Below, one piece after another: positions 52,086 to 60,704 of a stretch of DNA of 64,000 bases. The stretch lies in the NCBI GenBank assembly GCA_021771695.1, contig JAETON010000010.1, positions 1-64,000 of the forward strand, written 5' to 3'. Origin of the DNA: Lachnospiraceae bacterium (lineage in GTDB: Bacteria > Bacillota > Clostridia > Lachnospirales > Lachnospiraceae). The position numbers and the translations under genes are program-made. Under the pieces are notes generated by a model. It was not told the DNA's origin. It saw nothing but the letters and a program-made list of their open reading frames with translations, and made no database searches. Positions within the stretch are counted from its first letter, which is position 1, and each line of letters begins with the position of its first letter.

Positions 52086-53018
52086 ATGAACAAAATATGT
52101 ACTTGCGTTGTACCATGCTTTAATGAAGAGGATGCTGTTGGATTTTTCTATGAAGAAATGTGTAAAGTTATGGAAGAAGAAAAGGATCGGACTCAATTTG
52201 CTCTGTTATTCGTTGATGATGGAAGCTGTGACCGGACATTGGAACGGTTAAAAGAGCTGAAAGAAAAAGATGACAGAGTGAAATTTATTTCTTTTTCCAG
52301 AAATTTTGGAAAAGAGGCAGCGCTTTATGCAGGCTTGGAACATGCAGAGGGAAATTATGTGGTAACAATGGATGTGGATTTGCAGGATCCGCCTCGTCTA
52401 ATTCCGGAAATGATACGTCTCATTGAGGAAGAAGGCTATGACAGTGTTGCTACCAGAAGAGTCAGCAGAAAGGGAGAACCGATGATTCGTTCCTTTTTTG
52501 CCAGGAAATTTTATCATATTATTAACCGAATCTCTGATGCAGATATTGTAGATGGAGCAAGGGATTTTCGGATGATGAAACGTTCCATGGTAAATGCAGT
52601 ATTATCCATAAAAGAATATAATCGGTTTACCAAAGGTATTTTCGGCTGGGTTGGGTTTAGGACCAAATGGCTGGAATTTGAAAACGTCGAAAGAGTGGCA
52701 GGCGAAACCAAATGGTCTTTCTGGAAATTGTTTCGGTATGCTATGGAGGGGATTATTGCATTTTCCACGGTTCCTTTAACCATTGTATCCATCGTTGGTG
52801 TCATAGTTTGTATGGCTTCTTTTTTGTACTTTATGTTTGTTCTGGTTCGAGCTTCAATGGTAGGAAATCCGGTAGCCGGATGGCCGTCATTGGCATGTTT
52901 GATTACATTTTTAAGCGGTATACAGCTGATGGGAATTGGATTGGTGGGATTATATCTTTCCAAAACGTATTTGGAAACCAAGAAACGTCCGATTTATATT
53001 ACGAAGGAGATTGGATGA
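52086..53018 (+). CDS. GT2 polyprenyl-phosphate glycosyltransferase (CsbB/GtrB-like)
   Basis: 310 residues. An N-terminal GT-A domain (VVPCFNEEDAVGFFYEEM, metal-binding MDVDLQDPPRLIPEMI, ARDFRMMKRSMV) is followed by two C-terminal membrane helices (IVSIVGVIVCMASFLYFMFV and LITFLSGIQLMGIGLVGLYL). Relatives load GlcNAc or glucose onto undecaprenyl phosphate at the inner face. The next gene, a YfhO-type GT-C, would then move that sugar to a surface polymer. GGGGGAAGG precedes the ATG. Confidence 0.92.
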   Translation: MNKICTCVVPCFNEEDAVGFFYEEMCKVMEEEKDRTQFALLFVDDGSCDRTLERLKELKEKDDRVKFISFSRNFGKEAALYAGLEHAEGNYVVTMDVDLQDPPRLIPEMIRLIEEEGYDSVATRRVSRKGEPMIRSFFARKFYHIINRISDADIVDGARDFRMMKRSMVNAVLSIKEYNRFTKGIFGWVGFRTKWLEFENVERVAGETKWSFWKLFRYAMEGIIAFSTVPLTIVSIVGVIVCMASFLYFMFVLVRASMVGNPVAGWPSLACLITFLSGIQLMGIGLVGLYLSKTYLETKKRPIYITKEIG

Positions 53019-53019
53019 A

Positions 53020-55692
53020 ATGAAAACTAGAAGCAGACTTATAATCATATATACAATTCTTTTTTTCACTTTATGTATTGTTGTATTTTATCCTTTTTAC
53101 AGCAATGGGAAATCTTTTGTGTGGGGAGCTTATGCACAAGATGGATTATCGCAGCATTTAAATGCTGCAGCTTATTGGGGACAGTATATCCGCCAGTTCG
53201 CAGCCAATCTTTTCAGCGGTCATATCAAGTTTCCTATGTGGGATATGGCACTTGGATATGGCGGAGACATACTGGCAGTTTTGAACTATTATGCTATTGG
53301 CGATCCAATCAATCTTATTTATGTATTTTCCAATAAATACAATGCAGAATATTTTTATGATTTTGCAATTTTACTGCGTATGTATCTGGCGGGAATTAGT
53401 TTTATCATTTATGGTTCCTGCATGAAAAAGCATAGTCATGGGATTCTGATAGGAAGCCTTGTTTATGTGTTTTCCGGTATTTCGCTGCAGGTTGGGCTTC
53501 ATCATCCCTTTTTTCTGAATCCTATGATTTATTTACCGCTGCTGTTCCTTGGTATTGAAAAAATTTATCGAGAGGAACGGCCTTATCTTTTTATTTTCAT
53601 GGTAACAATCAGTGCGGTAAGCAATTTTTATTTCTTTTATATGTTGACAGTAATTTCTGTGCTCTATGCATTGATCCGCTTCTTTTCTTATGAAAAAGAG
53701 CATCGGTGGAAAGGCTTCTTTTGTACATTAGGAAAGTTTAGTGGCTTTTTTTGTTTGGGAATTGGGATTTCTGCAGTTATTTTTCTTCCGGTAATCCTTG
53801 GATTTATGGGAAATGGAAGAAATGGAGGAGCAGCAGGAATTTATCCACTTTATTCTGTGAGATACTATGGAAGGCTTATTACAGAATTTTCCGGATATGG
53901 TGAAATTGGATTGGGAACAAGGTTGAATTTTGTTCCGCTGGCTTTGTTTGGAATTGTGATTCTATTTTTGCAAAACAAGAAAGAGACATGGCCTTATAAA
54001 GCAGCTGTAATATTATGTGCAGTTTGTTTGGCATTTCCCATCTGTGGTTATGTGCTGCATGGATTTTCATATCCAAGCAATCGATGGACATTTGCAGCAG
54101 CATTTGTTGTGTCAATTGTAATAACAGAAATATATCCACAGCTGTTTGCATTGGAAGGAAAACAGAAAATTGGAATTTGTGCAGGAACCGGTGGATGCGT
54201 TCTTTTTTGTACAATTATTAAAATTTTCCATGGAGAAACTATCATACAAGGATGGAAAGCAGCATGTCTTGTAATGATAGGATTTGCAGCAGGACTGTTG
54301 ATTATGAATTTTTGGAATATTTCTGAGAAGGGAATCTTTGGGCATATCTGGATTGGAGCCATGGTATGTTTCAGTATTGGAGTCAGCGGAGTTTATCATT
54401 ATTCTCCCAATAAAAGTAATGAATTAAAAAGCTATTTAAACCGAGGGGAAGCCTATGAAACATTGTGTAATAGTGAAATTCAATTGTTAAAAGAGGCAAA
54501 AGAAAGGGACAAAGATTTATATCGTGTAGAAGCCGGACGGAGCAGAATTTATAATTTTGGCTTATTAGACGGTATTGCCAACACAACCAATTATTTCAGT
54601 ATTACCGATAAAAATACGGCAGAGACAATAAGGGATTTCGGAAATCTAGGATATAAATATTTGTTTAAATTTCGGAAGATGGATCAAAGAGAGGGATTAT
54701 TAAGTCTCTTTTCTGTGAAATATAGGACATCTGCGAAAAATGCAAAAGGGAAAAGCAGTGCTCCGGCAGGCTTTCTGCCTTTGGTAGAAAATAAAGAATA
54801 CCGTTTGTATGAAAATAAAAATGTGCTGCCGTTTGGATATACTTATGATTCCTATATTACGGAAGCGGAATATCAAAAACTAAATGCTTCTGAGAAAGAG
54901 CAGGCGTTGTTAAAATATGCAGTGGTTTCACAGGAGGATCAACAGTTAAGAAAAGCCGGGATACAGATTCCGGTTGTGGAAAAGCAGATAGATTTATCAA
55001 AGAAAAAGATGGTTGTAACAAAGGGACATTCCCTGCATTATCACTTCAAAATTCCTGTAAATCCAGACAAAGAAAATTATCTGCAGTTAGAGGGAATGGC
55101 ATTTGAACAAACCAGAGAAAAAGGCTCACGGTTTATGAAGCCGAAAGTTATAAACAGTGAAACTTTCCCTCTGTATACTGGAAAAAAGAAGTACAAAGTA
55201 CGAATTCAGCAGAAAGAGTCGATTTACTATTTTGGGGAACGCAGTTATTTCATAAAACTTCAGACCAAAAAGGGAGAAACATATAAAACATTTGATTTGG
55301 TGTTAAACAAACCGGGAACTTATACTATGAAAGGTATTTCCAGTGTGCAGGCAGATACAGAAGAAATGCTTTCTAATCTGCAAAAAAGGAAAGAAAGCGA
55401 ATGTCTGGAAAATATCAGATATGATAATGGCAATCATTTTTCGGGAGAAATCACCAGTAAAGGAAATCGGATGCTTTGTATTCCGATTCCGTATTCCAAA
55501 GGCTGGAAAGCATTTGATCATGGGAAGCAGGTGTCAATACAGAAAGTGAACGGTATGTTTATTGGAATTTCACTAAAAAAAGGAAAACACAAAATACAGC
55601 TTAATTATGTAACACCGGGAATACAGGCAGGTGCAGTCATTACATTGATTAGTTTGTGCGTATTGGCGGGCATCATTGTCAGAAAAAAATAG
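53020..55692 (+). CDS. YfhO-family GT-C membrane glycosyltransferase
   Basis: 890 residues. About twelve to fourteen membrane spans lie in the first 480 or so, followed by a roughly 360-residue extracytoplasmic part and a final helix (AGAVITLISLCVLAGIIVRK). The YfhO features are the loop GAYAQDGLSQHLNAAAYWGQ with its acidic residue, MALGYGGDI, and the conserved FSYPSNRWTFA. In B. subtilis, CsbB and YfhO glycosylate lipoteichoic acid together. A longer frame from 52936 overlaps the GT2 gene; the ATG at 53020 after AAGGAG is the start. Confidence 0.88.
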   Translation: MKTRSRLIIIYTILFFTLCIVVFYPFYSNGKSFVWGAYAQDGLSQHLNAAAYWGQYIRQFAANLFSGHIKFPMWDMALGYGGDILAVLNYYAIGDPINLIYVFSNKYNAEYFYDFAILLRMYLAGISFIIYGSCMKKHSHGILIGSLVYVFSGISLQVGLHHPFFLNPMIYLPLLFLGIEKIYREERPYLFIFMVTISAVSNFYFFYMLTVISVLYALIRFFSYEKEHRWKGFFCTLGKFSGFFCLGIGISAVIFLPVILGFMGNGRNGGAAGIYPLYSVRYYGRLITEFSGYGEIGLGTRLNFVPLALFGIVILFLQNKKETWPYKAAVILCAVCLAFPICGYVLHGFSYPSNRWTFAAAFVVSIVITEIYPQLFALEGKQKIGICAGTGGCVLFCTIIKIFHGETIIQGWKAACLVMIGFAAGLLIMNFWNISEKGIFGHIWIGAMVCFSIGVSGVYHYSPNKSNELKSYLNRGEAYETLCNSEIQLLKEAKERDKDLYRVEAGRSRIYNFGLLDGIANTTNYFSITDKNTAETIRDFGNLGYKYLFKFRKMDQREGLLSLFSVKYRTSAKNAKGKSSAPAGFLPLVENKEYRLYENKNVLPFGYTYDSYITEAEYQKLNASEKEQALLKYAVVSQEDQQLRKAGIQIPVVEKQIDLSKKKMVVTKGHSLHYHFKIPVNPDKENYLQLEGMAFEQTREKGSRFMKPKVINSETFPLYTGKKKYKVRIQQKESIYYFGERSYFIKLQTKKGETYKTFDLVLNKPGTYTMKGISSVQADTEEMLSNLQKRKESECLENIRYDNGNHFSGEITSKGNRMLCIPIPYSKGWKAFDHGKQVSIQKVNGMFIGISLKKGKHKIQLNYVTPGIQAGAVITLISLCVLAGIIVRKK

Positions 55693-55717
55693 AATCATGA
55701 AGAACGGAAAAAAGAAT

Positions 55718-55777
55718 ATCCCTGCGTAGATACCGTGTTGAGCTTTTTTAGAAGCAAAATCGGGTATCCGCAGGGAT
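55718..55777. terminator. terminator between yfhO and the convergent aldolase gene
   Basis: ATCCCTGCG pairs with CGCAGGGAT, and inside it GATACC pairs with GGTATC. The stem is followed by seven T residues on the plus strand. Confidence 0.8.
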
Positions 55778-55803
55778 TTTTTTACTGTTTTCTATGCTGT
55801 TTT

Positions 55804-56655
55804 TTATGCTTTATTCACTGATTTTACAACTTTCATTTTTGATTTTACATATTCCTTGACGCATTCTTTTCCTGCAGTATTATATTTTTTCGGATCGATA
55901 ACATCAGGATTTTTTGCAAAGACTTTTTTAACACCTTCTGTAAAGGCAATTCTTAAATCTGTTGCATAGTTTACTTTGCAGATTCCACGGTTGACACATT
56001 CTGTAACTGTTTCATCCGGTACACCGCTGGTTCCGTGAAGTACCAATGGAATATCTACAACTTTTCGGATTTCAGATAAGCGGTCTAAATCTAACTTTGG
56101 TTCTCCTTTGTATACGCCATGTGCGGTTCCGATGGCTACCGCCAGAGATGTAACTCCGGTACGTTCTACGAATTCCGCTGCCTGTGCAGGATCTGTATAT
56201 GGGTTGTCGTCTCCGCCGTCTAAATCGTCTTCTTTCCCGCCGACTTTTCCAAGCTCTGCTTCTACAGGAATTCCAGATGCACTACAGGCATCAGCAACGG
56301 ATTTGGAAACTGCGATGTTTCCTTCAAAAGATTCATGGGAACCGTCGATCATAATAGAAGTGTAACCTGTACGGTAAGCCTGCATGGCAAGTTCAAAACT
56401 GCTTCCATGGTCCAAATGCATGGCAACTGGAACACTGACACGTTCGGCTGCTGCTTTCACATTTGCAAGAAAGAAATCCAGTCCTGCGTATTTTACAGTG
56501 GATGGTGTTGTCTGCATGATGACAGGAGATTTCAATTCCTCTGCTGCTTCCATAACAGCCATGACCATTTCCATATTTTCTACATTAAATGCACCTACGG
56601 CATAGTTTCCTTTTTGTGCATCCAGCAACATTTGTTTGGTTGTAACTAACGGCAT
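55804..56655 (-). CDS. class II aldolase, GatY/KbaY (tagatose-bisphosphate) group
   Basis: A 283-residue zinc aldolase. The metal-site motif VAMHLDHGSSFELAMQA, then IPVEAELGKVGG, VAIGTAHGVYKGEPKLD and VLHGTSGVPDETVTECV, match GatY/KbaY-type or FBA II enzymes. It is only distantly similar to the fba product at 47888. The divergent kinase-PTS genes and shared operators point to cleavage of tagatose- or fructose-bisphosphate made by the kinase at 57753. A longer frame runs to 56736; the ATG at 56655 follows TTAGGAGG and fits the family N-terminus. Confidence 0.88.
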   Translation of the reverse strand: MPLVTTKQMLLDAQKGNYAVGAFNVENMEMVMAVMEAAEELKSPVIMQTTPSTVKYAGLDFFLANVKAAAERVSVPVAMHLDHGSSFELAMQAYRTGYTSIMIDGSHESFEGNIAVSKSVADACSASGIPVEAELGKVGGKEDDLDGGDDNPYTDPAQAAEFVERTGVTSLAVAIGTAHGVYKGEPKLDLDRLSEIRKVVDIPLVLHGTSGVPDETVTECVNRGICKVNYATDLRIAFTEGVKKVFAKNPDVIDPKKYNTAGKECVKEYVKSKMKVVKSVNKA

Positions 56656-56738
56656 AATAATCCTCCTAAATAAAACATCAGAAATGATGTTGGGTTGTAT
56701 ATAATTCGTTCTAAAAATGATTATAAAAGAAAGCATTT

Positions 56739-56752
56739 TGAAAATCTTTTCA
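56739..56752. promoter_or_regulatory. RpiR operator candidate 1
   Basis: TGAAAA-TC-TTTTCA, a perfect palindrome between the divergent aldolase and regulator genes. It is the same pattern as the site before the kinase gene at 57693-57706. Confidence 0.65.
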
Positions 56753-56756
56753 GACT

Positions 56757-56769
56757 ATGAAAATTTCAT
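56757..56769. promoter_or_regulatory. RpiR operator candidate 2
   Basis: ATGAAA-A-TTTCAT, a second palindrome immediately beside candidate 1 and 20 bp upstream of the -10 box TATAAT (56790-56795) of the regulator gene. Confidence 0.55.
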
Positions 56770-56843
56770 TATTATTTTCTCCGTTATGGTATAATAAAAA
56801 ACAGATTTTGTAAATATAATTAACATATTAGGAGGACTCAAAC

Positions 56844-57662
56844 GTGATTATTGAAATAAACAGTACAATTGCGGATTCGTTGTCAAAAACAGAATTGGCA
56901 GTGGTAAATTTTATCAATGATAATGAAGATAAATTGTCAGAATTATCAATTGTGGATATTGCATTTGAGACATACTCATCTCCTGCGACGGTTTCCAGAG
57001 CAATCCGTAAATGCGGTATCGGCGGATTTAATGAGCTGAGATATAAAATTACTCAGAAAGTGGAAAATGAAGAAATTCATAATTTAAATGAAATTATGAA
57101 TAAGTCGGTGATTGAGGCTACATCAGTGATTGAACGTATGTCCATGACAACCTTGCTGAATATTCTCCATACAATCAGGAATACGAAGAAAAACCGGGAC
57201 CGGATTTTGATTCTTGGAAGAGGGCCGACATTTCATGCAGCAGAAGAATTGTGTGTAAAACTGCAGGTTTTGGATTATTTTGCAGTGGCCAACGATGATC
57301 CGGAGATTATGAGGATGATGACCAAAAATCTTAGGGCCGGAGAGGTCGTGATTATTCTTTCCTTAAATGGAGAAACGAAAGAATTGATTGATTCTGCCCG
57401 AAATGCAAAGGCAAGGGGTGCGACGGTCATTACTTTGTGCTGTTCCAGTTCCAGTGAGTTGTATGAATATTCAAAATATAATCTGCAGGGATATAAGCAT
57501 TCTCATGTTGCAATTCGTAATTTTGAAGTGACATCCAGGGTGCCTTTGCAGATTATGTGCAGAATTTTAATTGATTTTTTGGTAGAACGAGGTGAAAAAA
57601 ACAGAAAGGAACTGCAAACACAATTTAAGAAAGAAATAAAACAAAATAATAGTCAACAATAA
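56844..57662 (+). CDS. MurR/RpiR-family transcription regulator
   Basis: 272 residues: an N-terminal HTH_6 domain (SKTELAVVNFINDNEDKLSE, SPATVSRAIRKCGIGGFNEL) and a C-terminal SIS domain that binds a sugar phosphate (RILILGRGPTFHAAEELCVK, VIILSLNGETKELIDSARNA). It stands between the divergent aldolase and the downstream kinase-PTS genes. TGAAAA/TTTTCA palindromes occur at both control regions, so it probably controls all of them, including itself. The ATG is preceded by TTAGGAGG. Confidence 0.92.
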   Translation: MIIEINSTIADSLSKTELAVVNFINDNEDKLSELSIVDIAFETYSSPATVSRAIRKCGIGGFNELRYKITQKVENEEIHNLNEIMNKSVIEATSVIERMSMTTLLNILHTIRNTKKNRDRILILGRGPTFHAAEELCVKLQVLDYFAVANDDPEIMRMMTKNLRAGEVVIILSLNGETKELIDSARNAKARGATVITLCCSSSSELYEYSKYNLQGYKHSHVAIRNFEVTSRVPLQIMCRILIDFLVERGEKNRKELQTQFKKEIKQNNSQQ

Positions 57663-57681
57663 GAAAAAGAGCTGATTTGGA

Positions 57682-57707
57682 TTTTCATGGAATGAAAAGA
57701 TTTTCAT
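57682..57707. promoter_or_regulatory. RpiR operator candidates 3 and 4 before the kinase gene
   Basis: Two overlapping palindromes: TTTTCAT-GGA-ATGAAAA (57682-57698) and ATGAAAA-GA-TTTTCAT (57692-57707). A -10 box, TATAAT (57720-57725), follows without a good -35 box, which suggests the bound regulator may activate rather than repress here. Confidence 0.65.
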
Positions 57708-57752
57708 CATTCCATTATATATAATAAATGTATCAAAGATGGAGGGATGAAA

Positions 57753-58676
57753 ATGATTTATACATTAACAACCAATCCTGCCATTGATATGAATATTACC
57801 ACGGATGGTCTGAAGAGAGGACTGGTAAATCGTACATTTGATACTGTGTATACTCCGAATGGAAAAGGAGTCAACGTTACATTGACTTTAAAACATTTTG
57901 GCGTGGAATCAGTAACAACAGGTTTTTTTGGCGGATTTTCCGGGGAATATATCGTAGAAGAATTAGAAAGACGGGACATTCAAGTGAAACCTGTATGGGT
58001 GGATGATACAACCCGGATTAATATATTCTTAAATGATGGCGAGGGAGAATTCAAATTAGTAAACAGCGGATCAAAAGTAGAAACAGATCAGCAGGAAGAG
58101 ATGCTTCAGTTATTTGAGAGAGCAGATGATTGTGACTGTCTGGTAATTAGTGGAAGTCTTCCACCTGGAATTACACCAAGTTATTATGAAAGTATTTTGT
58201 CAATCTGTAAGGAAAAAGGAATTGATGTTGTATTAGATATTAGTTCTCCGAAACTTAGAGATTTATTGAAATATGAACCGCTTTTGATAAAACCAAATGA
58301 TGAAGAAATTGAAGAAATTTTTGGGATTAAAATGAAAGATGAAGAAGAGATTATTCATGTATTAGGTTTTTTAAAAGAACAAGGGGTAAGAAACGTTCTT
58401 TTGACTTTGGGAGATAAAGGAGCGTATTTTAGCAATGGAGAGGATATTTATTATTCGTCTTCACAGCCAATTCAGCTATTAAGTTCTGCTTGTGCAGGCG
58501 ATGCGGCACTGGCAGGCTTTTTAAGCATTTGGTTAAAGGATCCTGCAAATGTTGAAGATGCAATGAAACGCTCGGCAGCAACCGGAGCCAATGTTGCGGA
58601 GAGTAATGCACTGGGAGATTTTGCCAATGTAGACACATATTTTCACAATATAAAAGTAAGAAAGGTGGGAAAATAA
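57753..58676 (+). CDS. fruK: 1-phosphofructokinase/tagatose-6-phosphate kinase (PfkB family)
   Basis: A 307-residue PfkB kinase. The N-terminal TLTTNPAIDMNI and GVNVTLTLKHFGV (substrate site), ISGSLPPGITPSYYESI and the C-terminal anion hole SSACAGDAALAGFLSIWL with the catalytic Asp match the FruK/LacC group. It should turn fructose-1-phosphate from the downstream PTS into fructose-1,6-bisphosphate; a tagatose-6-phosphate role is the alternative. The ATG at 57747 touches GGAGGG, so the ATG at 57753 is chosen. The symbol is tentative. Confidence 0.88.
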   Translation: MIYTLTTNPAIDMNITTDGLKRGLVNRTFDTVYTPNGKGVNVTLTLKHFGVESVTTGFFGGFSGEYIVEELERRDIQVKPVWVDDTTRINIFLNDGEGEFKLVNSGSKVETDQQEEMLQLFERADDCDCLVISGSLPPGITPSYYESILSICKEKGIDVVLDISSPKLRDLLKYEPLLIKPNDEEIEEIFGIKMKDEEEIIHVLGFLKEQGVRNVLLTLGDKGAYFSNGEDIYYSSSQPIQLLSSACAGDAALAGFLSIWLKDPANVEDAMKRSAATGANVAESNALGDFANVDTYFHNIKVRKVGK

Positions 58677-58678
58677 TT

Positions 58679-60067
58679 ATGAAAAAACTATTAGGAGTAA
58701 CAGGCTGCCCGACTGGTATTGCACATACCTATATGGCACAGGAAGCTTTGGAAGAAGCAGCCCAAAAGCTCGGTGCAGAAATGAAAGTTGAAACCAATGG
58801 AGCTGTTGGTGTGGAAAATGCACTGACTCCAGAGGAAATTGCAGAATGTGACGGAATTATCGTTGCATGTGACAAAAATGTTGATATGGAACGTTTCAAT
58901 GGAAAACCGGTGATTGAGACTTCTGTGTCAGAAGGAATTAACAAAGCAGAAGAATTAGTTCAAAAAGTACTAGATGGAAAAGCTCCGGTTAGAGGAGGAG
59001 CTGCTGCATCTGCATCTAGTGCTCCGGAAGAAACCGGAGGGAATTCTGTCGGACATCAAATTTATAAGCATTTGATGAATGGTGTATCAACTATGCTTCC
59101 ATTTGTTGTAGCTGGTGGTGTGTTGACAGCTATTTCATTTTTATGGGGAATTTATTCTGCTGATCCAACCAATGAACAGTATAATGTAATTGCAGCAACG
59201 ATTAAAACGGTTGGTGGAACATCTATGGGAATGATGGTTCCGATTCTTGCAGCATTTATTGCACAGTCTATTGGTGACAGACCGGGAATGATCGCTGGTA
59301 TGGTTGGCGGTATGATTGCAAACAATACTGGTTCCGGATTTATCGGTGCGATTATTGCAGGTTTCCTTGCAGGATATTTTTGTAAGTTTGTGATTGGATT
59401 ATTTAAAGGACTTCCTAGACAGTTTGAAGGTTTAAAATCTATTTTCTTAATTCCAATTATTACAGTAGCGGTTGTAGGTATTGTTATGCAGGTAACAGCA
59501 GGTCCGGTTGCAGCGATTAATAAAGCCATGATGGACTTCTTATCTGGTTTACAGAATTCAAGTCCGGTTGTTCTTGGTATTGCAGTAGGATGCATGTCTG
59601 CATTTGATATGGGTGGTCCTGTAAATAAAGCAGCTTATGTAACAGGTACAACATTGCTTGGACAGGGTAATTTCTATTTTATGGCTGGTGTTTCCGCAGC
59701 ATGTATCACACCTCCATTGATTATTGCCATTGCAGCAACTATCGCGAAAAAGAAATTTACAAGAGATGACCGTTCTGCAGCATACGTAAACTATATTTTA
59801 GGATGTACACATATTACAGAAGGCGCAATTCCATTTGCAGCAAAAGATCCAATCAGAGTGCTTCCAATTTTGATGGTTGGTTCTTCAATTTCAGCAGTGT
59901 TATCTTATATCATGAAAGTACAGGTACCGGCTCCTCACGGTGGATTCTTCATCCTTCCATTGGTAAAACCGGCAATTACATGGGTATTATGTATTCTGGC
60001 AGGTTCTATTGTTGGAGCAATTCTTTATATTGTAACATCTAAGGATGTTCCAGAAGACCAGAGATAA
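58679..60067 (+). CDS. PTS IIBC component, fructose family
   Basis: A 462-residue fusion. A IIB domain (1-100, phosphocysteine C10 in VTGCPTGIAHTYMAQEAL) is joined by an Ala/Ser-rich linker (near 103-120) to a IIC domain with about nine spans (STMLPFVVAGGVLTAISFLW, DMGGPVNKAAYVTG, HITEGAIPFAAKDP). It imports fructose or a related ketose as the 1-phosphate, which the upstream kinase then uses. The IIA partner is a separate gene downstream past a hairpin. It starts 2 bp after the kinase stop. Confidence 0.93.
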   Translation: MKKLLGVTGCPTGIAHTYMAQEALEEAAQKLGAEMKVETNGAVGVENALTPEEIAECDGIIVACDKNVDMERFNGKPVIETSVSEGINKAEELVQKVLDGKAPVRGGAAASASSAPEETGGNSVGHQIYKHLMNGVSTMLPFVVAGGVLTAISFLWGIYSADPTNEQYNVIAATIKTVGGTSMGMMVPILAAFIAQSIGDRPGMIAGMVGGMIANNTGSGFIGAIIAGFLAGYFCKFVIGLFKGLPRQFEGLKSIFLIPIITVAVVGIVMQVTAGPVAAINKAMMDFLSGLQNSSPVVLGIAVGCMSAFDMGGPVNKAAYVTGTTLLGQGNFYFMAGVSAACITPPLIIAIAATIAKKKFTRDDRSAAYVNYILGCTHITEGAIPFAAKDPIRVLPILMVGSSISAVLSYIMKVQVPAPHGGFFILPLVKPAITWVLCILAGSIVGAILYIVTSKDVPEDQR

Positions 60068-60083
60068 ATTTTCAGAGTTTTTA

Positions 60084-60120
60084 GGCATGCTTCATGGGGA
60101 AGTTCCATGAAGTGTGCTTT
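60084..60120 (+). terminator. hairpin with T run between IIBC and IIA genes
   Basis: GCATGCTTCATGG and CCATGAAGTGTGC form a 13-base stem (one mismatch or wobble) with a 7-base loop, followed by TTTT. It may cause partial termination, reducing IIA relative to IIBC. Confidence 0.65.
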
Positions 60121-60153
60121 TGAAATATAAAAAACAATAAAAAGGAGATAAAG

Positions 60154-60603
60154 ATGGAAATTATTGAATTATTTGATGAAAGTACCATTACACTGGATTT
60201 ACAGGGAGAAACAAAAGACGAAATCATTGCAGAAATGGTAGATCTGATGGATAAAGGCGGAGTTCTGGCAGACAAAAAAGAATATACAGAAGAGATTTAT
60301 GCGAGAGAAGCACAGTCTACCACGGGACTTGGTTTTGACATTGCAATTCCTCATGCCAAAACCGCAGCAGTGAAAACTCCAAGAGTGGCATTTGGGAAAT
60401 CTTCCAAAGGATTTGATTTTCAATCAGAAGATGGACAGAAAGCTCATTTAATTTTTATGATTGCAGCAACAGATACAGACAGTAACCTGCATCTGCAGGC
60501 ATTGGCAACATTGTCTAGAAACCTGATTAAAGCTCCATTTAGAGAAAAACTTCTGGCAGCAGCAAGTGCAGCGGAGGTAATGGAAGTACTTAAAGAGATT
60601 TAA
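60154..60603 (+). CDS. PTS IIA component, fructose family
   Basis: A 149-residue cytosolic phosphocarrier with TTGLGFDIAIPHAKTAAVKT; H67 accepts phosphate from HPr. It is related to the IIA at 16801 but belongs to the fructose operon, completing kinase-IIBC-IIA. AAAAGGAG precedes the ATG. A terminator follows at 60610. Confidence 0.92.
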   Translation: MEIIELFDESTITLDLQGETKDEIIAEMVDLMDKGGVLADKKEYTEEIYAREAQSTTGLGFDIAIPHAKTAAVKTPRVAFGKSSKGFDFQSEDGQKAHLIFMIAATDTDSNLHLQALATLSRNLIKAPFREKLLAAASAAEVMEVLKEI

Positions 60604-60609
60604 TAAAAT

Positions 60610-60665
60610 ATCCCTGTGGGAACCTGATTCGGCCAGCGGCCTCAACATGGTGTCCTGACAGGGAT
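60610..60665 (+). terminator. terminator of the fructose PTS operon
   Basis: ATCCCTGT and ACAGGGAT close a 40-base loop containing GGCC/GGCC-type inner pairs. It is followed by GTTTTAT. Confidence 0.65.
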
Positions 60666-60704
60666 GTTTTATATTCCATGTTGAATGAACTCATGGAGAT
60701 ATGA

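Noticed and set aside
59152..59595. 147-residue minus-strand frame inside the IIBC gene, and similar long antisense frames at 41588-41971 and 4955-5431
   Set aside because: They are mirror images of membrane-protein genes with strong codon bias and have no ribosome sites or recognisable domains.
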